This document shows, piece after piece, positions 60,701 through 64,000 of a stretch of DNA of 64,000 bases. Positions within the stretch are counted from its first letter, which is position 1. Each line of letters starts with the position of its first letter. Origin of the DNA: Rugalucina vietnamica (lineage: Eukaryota > Mollusca > Bivalvia > Lucinida > Lucinidae); the NCBI GenBank assembly GCA_964017185.1, contig OZ024877.1:9208201-9272200 (forward strand). The letters run 5' to 3'. Position numbers and translations under genes: made by a program. Below the pieces are notes generated by a model. It was not told where the DNA came from and searched no databases. It saw nothing but the letters and a program-made list of their open reading frames with translations.

Positions 60701-62589
60701 AATCTATGACCAAAGGCATTGCCCATAATGTCACTCAGGGGGGCTGTGATGGTACAGCATAAAACTACCAACATGCTAAGTTCAATTTGATCCATCTACA
60801 TACTTGATATAAATAAAATTTCTAAGCCTGCGAACTTGGCCACAGTGAGTCAAGATGCTACAGCATAAAACTTAAGAATAATATCTAACAGCAAAGTAAT
60901 ATATCAACTAGATCCATCCATCTGTTCCAGCAATAAACAGTTCAAAACACTTTAAGCAAAAGCTTTAACATAAAATTTCAAAGTGTGGGTCATGATGGTA
61001 CAGCATAAAAATTCAGACCAATATCTACCAACATGCAAACTTGATCCATCTACATATCCAACAGATATAGACTTATAAAAACTTTAACCAAAAACTTAAA
61101 CACAAAATTTCAAAGTCCGTGACCTTGACCTCAAGGTCACCCAGGTGGGTCATGATGGTACAGCATAAAACTTCAGACCAATATCTACCAACATGCAAAG
61201 TATCAACTTGATCCATCCACAACTTCAAGAGATATAGACTCATAAAAACTTTAACCAAAAACTTTAACATTTTGAGCAACGCCGACGCTAACGCTAACGC
61301 CGACGCTAAGGCCGACGCCGACGCCGGGGTGACTGCAATAGCTCTTCCTGTACTTTCGTACAGTCGAGCTAAAAACAAAACACCGCAATGAATTTCTTCT
61401 CCACTACCCTACTACCCTAAAACACGAGTAGGAATGTTTAGGATGTGGTAAAAATGTTCAATATACGTATATTCTATAATCAACATTCAAATTCTTTTAT
61501 TGCCAGCAATACAAACATCGGGATTTGTAAAACATTGGTTCTCTTGTAAAATACTTGTCAAAACAACGGGAAAAGCGTTATAACAAAGACCGAAGTATTT
61601 AACATTACGAAAACATGTCCGTGTAATGCATACACCCTAGTACAAAACTTTTATACATGTAAAGTAAAACTAGGCTTTGCAGGGGTATACCTATTTTTCT
61701 TATTTTTGCTCCAAAACATAGATTGTGGGTACTTGTTAAAACCGCCTCGGTGGTTCTAACGTGTACCCACAATCTATGTTTTGAGCAAAAATATGAAACA
61801 ATATCAAAACTTTCTCAATAAAGTTTTCAATTTTTACTATTGAAAAAATTCTCTGAACTGCATGGGCAAGTTTTCTTAATGAGTTTTCAGAGAGCAATAA
61901 TTAGCAATCGGTTTTCGACCATCGACCACCGATGTGCATTACTGTTTGGCTATGTTGCTCAAATATGCATTGTTTCTAGATACCTTGTTTCTGTATAAAT
62001 ATTCGTCTGCCATATTTGTCGACTTTCATAGGTGAATAATAAAACCTGGAAAAAAGAAAAAAAAATGAATATTCAATTTCAATAAACTTCAGCTTTGGTC
62101 GAAGAGACCCAAATGCTTTTAAACAATGCTCGTATACATGTTTGTCTAATCTTACACTATCAGATACTGTCTTTGCAATACGAGCGTGTCACTGTTTTTA
62201 TGCACAAATCCACGTTTATTTGGCACTTTCTTCTTTAAAACATTTGGTTCAGTCAAATATATAAGCAAAAATGGTTGAGCATAATATGGTGGAATAACCC
62301 TAAAATTTAACCTATTCAAACTTCATTTTAGCATGGTACATGTATATACTAACAGTTTGCGTCAATTTGCATGGATATTTTTACTGATTATCTTTCTTAC
62401 AGGTTTTGAAACATTGCCTGGGCACCTACCCTAGTCTGTAAAGAGCCTGTAGTTTCTTATCAGCCGGATCCACATCCTGGAACCAGTCAGGGACTTTAGA
62501 CTGTATTGACAGGAAATTTTCTAGGGTCTCCCGAGCACCCAGCTGGCTGAACTTCCGGACTCGCAGAAAACGCAACAGGAATTCAAAAT
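57649..62589 (-). CDS. CRAL-TRIO lipid-transfer protein, alpha-TTP/clavesin-like, 5' exon(s) missing (gene 4)
   Basis: Six minus-strand exons join in phase: 62430-62589, 61984-62045, 60386-60594, 59998-60108, 58411-58534, 57649-57797, about 271 residues to a stop. CRAL-TRIO (Sec14-like) proteins bind hydrophobic ligands such as tocopherol, retinal or phosphoinositides and move them between membranes. The CRAL-TRIO-N helix bundle is shown by FEFLLRFLRVRKF; the lipid domain by MKVDKYGRRIFIQ, VNGIKVFNDLSDLTMQH, LHMYQEPTFFDAMYAIIKPF and VYEHIDMSCLPDEYLPDDYEG. Matches are nearest to the alpha-tocopherol-transfer/clavesin branch, but the ligand cannot be told from sequence alone. The first exon here needs one upstream base, so about 50 N-terminal residues are unaccounted for between 62590 and 63819 or beyond. 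Introns hold three copies of one hairpin MITE. Confidence 0.9.
58030..58200 (+). repeat. GTGGGTACACGTT MITE, left half only
   Basis: 'ACCCCCCTTGAACCCCACTTTTATA', 'AAACTGGGATATGCAGGGGT' and 'ACATTGTGGGTACACGTT'; the second hairpin arm is absent. Confidence 0.75.
58240..58375 (-). mobile_element. tRNA-derived SINE head with (GGGGGTGGC)n tract, reverse
   Basis: Reverse orientation: GGGAGCACGTTGGCTTAGTC head, box B-like GGTTCGATACC, then an expanded C/G-rich run (58262-58300) before TCATTGAGCAAGACCCATT. Confidence 0.7.
58411..58534 (-). CDS. CRAL-TRIO gene exon (VYEHIDMSCLPDEYLPDDYEG)
   Basis: Acceptor TTGTTGTTGTAG, donor GTATAG; phase 0 in, 1 out. Encodes the HGK...VYEHID...LP...YEG end of the lipid-binding domain, where the family usually has LPxEYGG; here Gly-Gly is replaced by Glu-Gly. 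Confidence 0.88.
58905..59372. mobile_element. ~470 bp foldback/MITE in the CRAL-TRIO intron
   Basis: The left arm (58905-59105; 'GTATGCATACAAACCGATAA', 'ATGATCGGTGACA', 'TTATTTCGTTTTCGCAAACACTT') pairs with the right arm (59160-59372; 'AAGTGTTTGCGAAAATGAAAT', 'TGTCACCGATCATTTATCG', 'TTTGTATACAATACCACG'). The loop is about 55 bp and no ORF is present. Confidence 0.85.
59725..59980 (+). repeat. GTGGGTACTCGTTAGAACCG hairpin MITE
   Basis: Hairpin 59804-59895 around CTCGGCGAG, with the flanks 'CCCTTGAACCCCACTTTTTATA' and 'GTTTATTGCATGGGCAAATTTTCTTAA'. It ends about 15 bp from the CRAL-TRIO exon donor at 59997. Confidence 0.85.
59998..60108 (-). CDS. CRAL-TRIO gene exon (LHMYQEPTFFDAMYAIIKPF)
   Basis: Acceptor CTACATTTCAG, donor GTAAGT; 37 codons, phase 0 both ends. 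The 'NSLPCRMKGLHMYQEPTFFDA' stretch lines up with the family's 'PxRxKxxHxxNxPxxFxxxxxxxKPF'. Confidence 0.9.
60386..60594 (-). CDS. CRAL-TRIO gene exon, lipid-domain core
   Basis: Acceptor TATGTATGTTAG, donor GTAAAT; phase 1 in, 0 out, 70 residues. VNGIKVFNDLSDLTMQHV is the family's ligand-pocket strand-helix. The coding sequence also contains CACGTGACCA-N5-TGGTCACGTG (60418-60442). Confidence 0.9.
60640..60735 (-). repeat. AGAGCTGTCGCAGGACAGCG hairpin-head fragment
   Basis: Same family as 27590-27830 and 47935-47985. The head can pair GCTGTCGC with GCGACAGC-like sequence. Confidence 0.7.
60740..61375 (-). repeat. AGCTCGACT hairpin-head element, reverse
   Basis: On the minus strand begins AGCTCGACTGTACGAAAGTA plus CAGGAAGAGCTATTGCAGTC, then a (GGCGTC)n tract. 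Three units follow ('AAGTTTTATGCTGTACCATCA', 'TGGGTGACCTTGAGGTCAAGG'). TGACCTTGACCT occurs at about 61124. Confidence 0.85.
61600..61885 (+). repeat. GTGGGTACTTGTTAAAACCG hairpin MITE
   Basis: Hairpin 61699-61793 centred on CCTCGGTGG. Ends TTCTCTGAACTGCATGGGCAAGTTTTCTTAA, as in the other copies. Confidence 0.85.
61984..62045 (-). CDS. CRAL-TRIO gene exon (MKVDKYGRRIFIQ)
   Basis: Acceptor TTTTTTTCCAG, donor GTATCT; 62 bp, phase 2 in, 1 out. Too short to be obvious alone, but it restores frame between its neighbours and encodes the first lipid-domain strand (DKYGRRIFI). Confidence 0.85.
62430..62589 (-). CDS. CRAL-TRIO gene exon, CRAL-TRIO-N domain
   Basis: Acceptor CCATTTTTCCAG, donor GTAGGT; phase 1 in, 2 out. 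FEFLLRFLRVRKFSQLGARE is the N-domain signature, followed by a 'VPDWFQDVDPADKKLQALYRL' segment. Confidence 0.88.
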
Positions 62590-63819
62590 CTGGAAAAATG
62601 GGAGCGAATTGATTGTGGGATAACCTGATGCTCAAAGGTAAACGAGAGTAACATATCCGTATGAAGGATACAATGAAAAAGTTGATTAGTCTGCAGATGG
62701 TTGATTTGTTGATTTGGGGTTTAACGTCCCACCAACAGCTCAGGTAGTATGGAGATGGGACCTCGGTTTATAGCCTCATCCGGCAGACTGGAGAAATCCC
62801 GAATCAAACCTGCGAGCCCCCTGGTTTAGTAGGCGAGTGACATAACCACTGCGCCAAGGAAGCTTCTAGCATATAGTAAAACGAATATATCCATCTTTTT
62901 GGTATTGTAATGTCTGTGGTGAATTTTATCGCTTTTCTCGATTGAGTGAGAACACCTTCAGTTTTACTATAAGTAAAGTTTGCAAGTGTAGAGTGTAAAC
63001 TCTGTGTCACTGTGACTATTGATTGGAAATTTTACCTCAGTCTTTACTTCTATCTGTAGTACTCTAGATCTATTTATAGTGTACATGTACTGCCTCAAAA
63101 AAGGGTGACAATTAAAGTTCAGTCAGTAAAGTTTCTGTTTGAATTGTGACCTCTTAATTCAAGTACATTTGAACACCTGACCCAAAATTGTTGTGGTGTA
63201 AATTTTATGAAAAGTGTCACCTAATTATTTTATCTAGATTGCAAACTTTCATTACTATTACATCCTTTCAAAGCACCATATTTGCCACTTATCAATCAAA
63301 CTTGACTAGTTAAGCTGATGTCATGCACAACTTTATTTATTCAGTTTGTGAATTTAGTTCAACTGATGAAAAGGTGTTGACTAAGACCAGGCAAATCAAA
63401 TGCAAATCACTTCAAAGATCGTAATCTTAATTATAGGTTATCCCAGTATGAATAGTTCTATGAATTGTCACAATGTTAACCATTTTAAAACTTGTAAAAG
63501 AAATCCTTAAATTTTAGTAAACAATCAGAGACAGATGATAACAAAATGCTTGAATCATCAAGAATAACCCAAAACTATAAAAACAATCTTCCCCTGTACA
63601 GGAAGTAAATATCCTCTAAATTCCTGGCCTCTAGCCATCTTCGCTTTCCAGCCCAGTCAGAACTCGCAACGTTGGTCAAGTTCTGGATTGAAGAAGCTAG
63701 TTTAATTCTGATTTAGTTTTATAAAGATCTATGATTTGGTGATGCATGTAAATTTTTCCTTGAGACGTCAGACATGCTGCTTTCCCTTTCATTTTAAATG
63801 AACAAAAGGCTCATAATGA
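62590..63819. other. Region upstream of the CRAL-TRIO exons, start exon not found
   Basis: Contains a reverse second-family SINE (62695-62870). I looked for a minus-strand start exon ending in phase 1 and found only a weak 26-codon frame from an ATG near 63636 (MARGQEFRGYLLPVQG), which does not look like a CRAL-TRIO N-terminus. The rest is AT-rich. Confidence 0.4.
62695..62870 (-). mobile_element. tRNA-derived SINE, second family, reverse
   Basis: Complement of 56338-56510: TTGATTTGGGGTTTAACGTCC tail side, 'ACCTCGGTTTATAGCCTCATCCGGCAGAC', 'CGAATCAAACCTGCGAGCC' (box B complement), 'GAGTGACATAACCACTGCGCC' (box A complement). Confidence 0.8.
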
Positions 63820-64000
63820 TTAATCTTTGAGTGCTGTTTCCATTTTTATTGCATGGTATTTTTCCCACCAGGTAGGTATATAGATGGTGATGTTATGGAA
63901 TCCTGCTGCGCTACGTTTGTCACCAAACTTCCTGCCATCAGGCTGGTTAATCAACAATTCTCGGAGAATGTGATTCAAGTACTTACATTCTGTCAGCATG
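63820..64000 (-). CDS. Terminal exon of an unrecognised gene (gene 5), partial
   Basis: On the minus strand a frame runs from the window edge to TAA at 63820-63822, 59 codons from the first ATG. It reads MLTECKYLNHILRELLINQP, then DGRKFGDKRSAAGFHNITIY, then IPTWWEKYHAIKMETALKD. Composition, absence of repeats and the tidy stop look like a real coding exon, and codon content differs from the AT-rich flank. I do not recognise the family. It is on the same strand as gene 4 and ends about 1.2 kb before that gene's first visible exon. A possible internal donor after ATATACCTACCTG is weak. The ATG near the edge need not be the start. Confidence 0.55.
   Translation of the reverse strand, partial: MLTECKYLNHILRELLINQPDGRKFGDKRSAAGFHNITIYIPTWWEKYHAIKMETALKD

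Noticed and set aside
60465..60734. 89-codon minus-strand frame overlapping the CRAL-TRIO exon
   Set aside because: Different frame from the conserved CRAL-TRIO exon and partly made of the hairpin-head repeat.
62426..62635. Start of the CRAL-TRIO protein at 62635
   Set aside because: The frame begins with TTG within intron sequence; a good acceptor at 62590-62591 shows that the exon starts internally.

Overview
This window is nuclear DNA from a repeat-rich animal, most likely a bivalve mollusc. It is AT-rich, its genes are split into many short exons with standard splice sites, and transposable elements outnumber exons. The mollusc assignment is an inference from the gene content and from the style of the dispersed repeats: tRNA-derived SINEs, hairpin-headed elements opening with AGCTCACCTGAGCC or AGCTCGACT, and RTE-type LINEs. 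Nothing bacterial or organellar is visible.

I assembled the gene models by hand from reading frame, splice sites and exon phase. (1) Positions 1-19473, minus strand: a putative secreted acidic protein. A signal-peptide exon (19378-19473), an acidic repeat exon (6673-7087) and a partial exon running off the left edge (1-88) join in phase. (2) 19798-49768, plus strand: a complete 14-exon gene for a 555-residue protein. It has a ParB/sulfiredoxin-like region, a five-heptad leucine zipper, basic nuclear-localisation-like patches and a C-terminal Tudor-like domain. This is the most interesting host gene here. It is divergent from gene 1 across about 325 bp that carry three CCAAT boxes spaced exactly 41 bp apart. 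(3) 53633-55913, plus: the C-terminal half of an SLC13-type sodium/anion symporter, with no N-terminal exons found. (4) 57649-62589, minus: six exons of a CRAL-TRIO (alpha-tocopherol-transfer-protein-like) lipid carrier whose first exon or exons were not found. (5) 63820-64000, minus: the last exon of an unrecognised gene.

Between the exons lie many mobile elements. There is a 3.9 kb foldback transposon with about 1.07 kb inverted arms and one basic ORF (15365-19252). An intact RTE-like LINE (29416-33040) encodes endonuclease, reverse transcriptase and a PHD-type zinc finger. A 1,060 bp hAT-like element (33666-34725) has a perfect 8 bp target duplication. A truncated LINE tail is nested inside another repeat (41985-42965). 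There are also several MITE families with long perfect hairpins, and at least seven tRNA-derived SINE copies or fragments.

Two intronic or intergenic tandem arrays stand out for their content. An array of about 128 bp units in gene 2 (46620-47800) carries eight perfect GGTCA-N3-TGACC palindromes, which is the consensus estrogen-response-element core. An array just upstream of the SLC13 exons (52150-53160) carries a repeated GGAAATTTCC palindrome. The host genes are not an operon or pathway; the only direct regulatory link I see is the shared promoter of genes 1 and 2.
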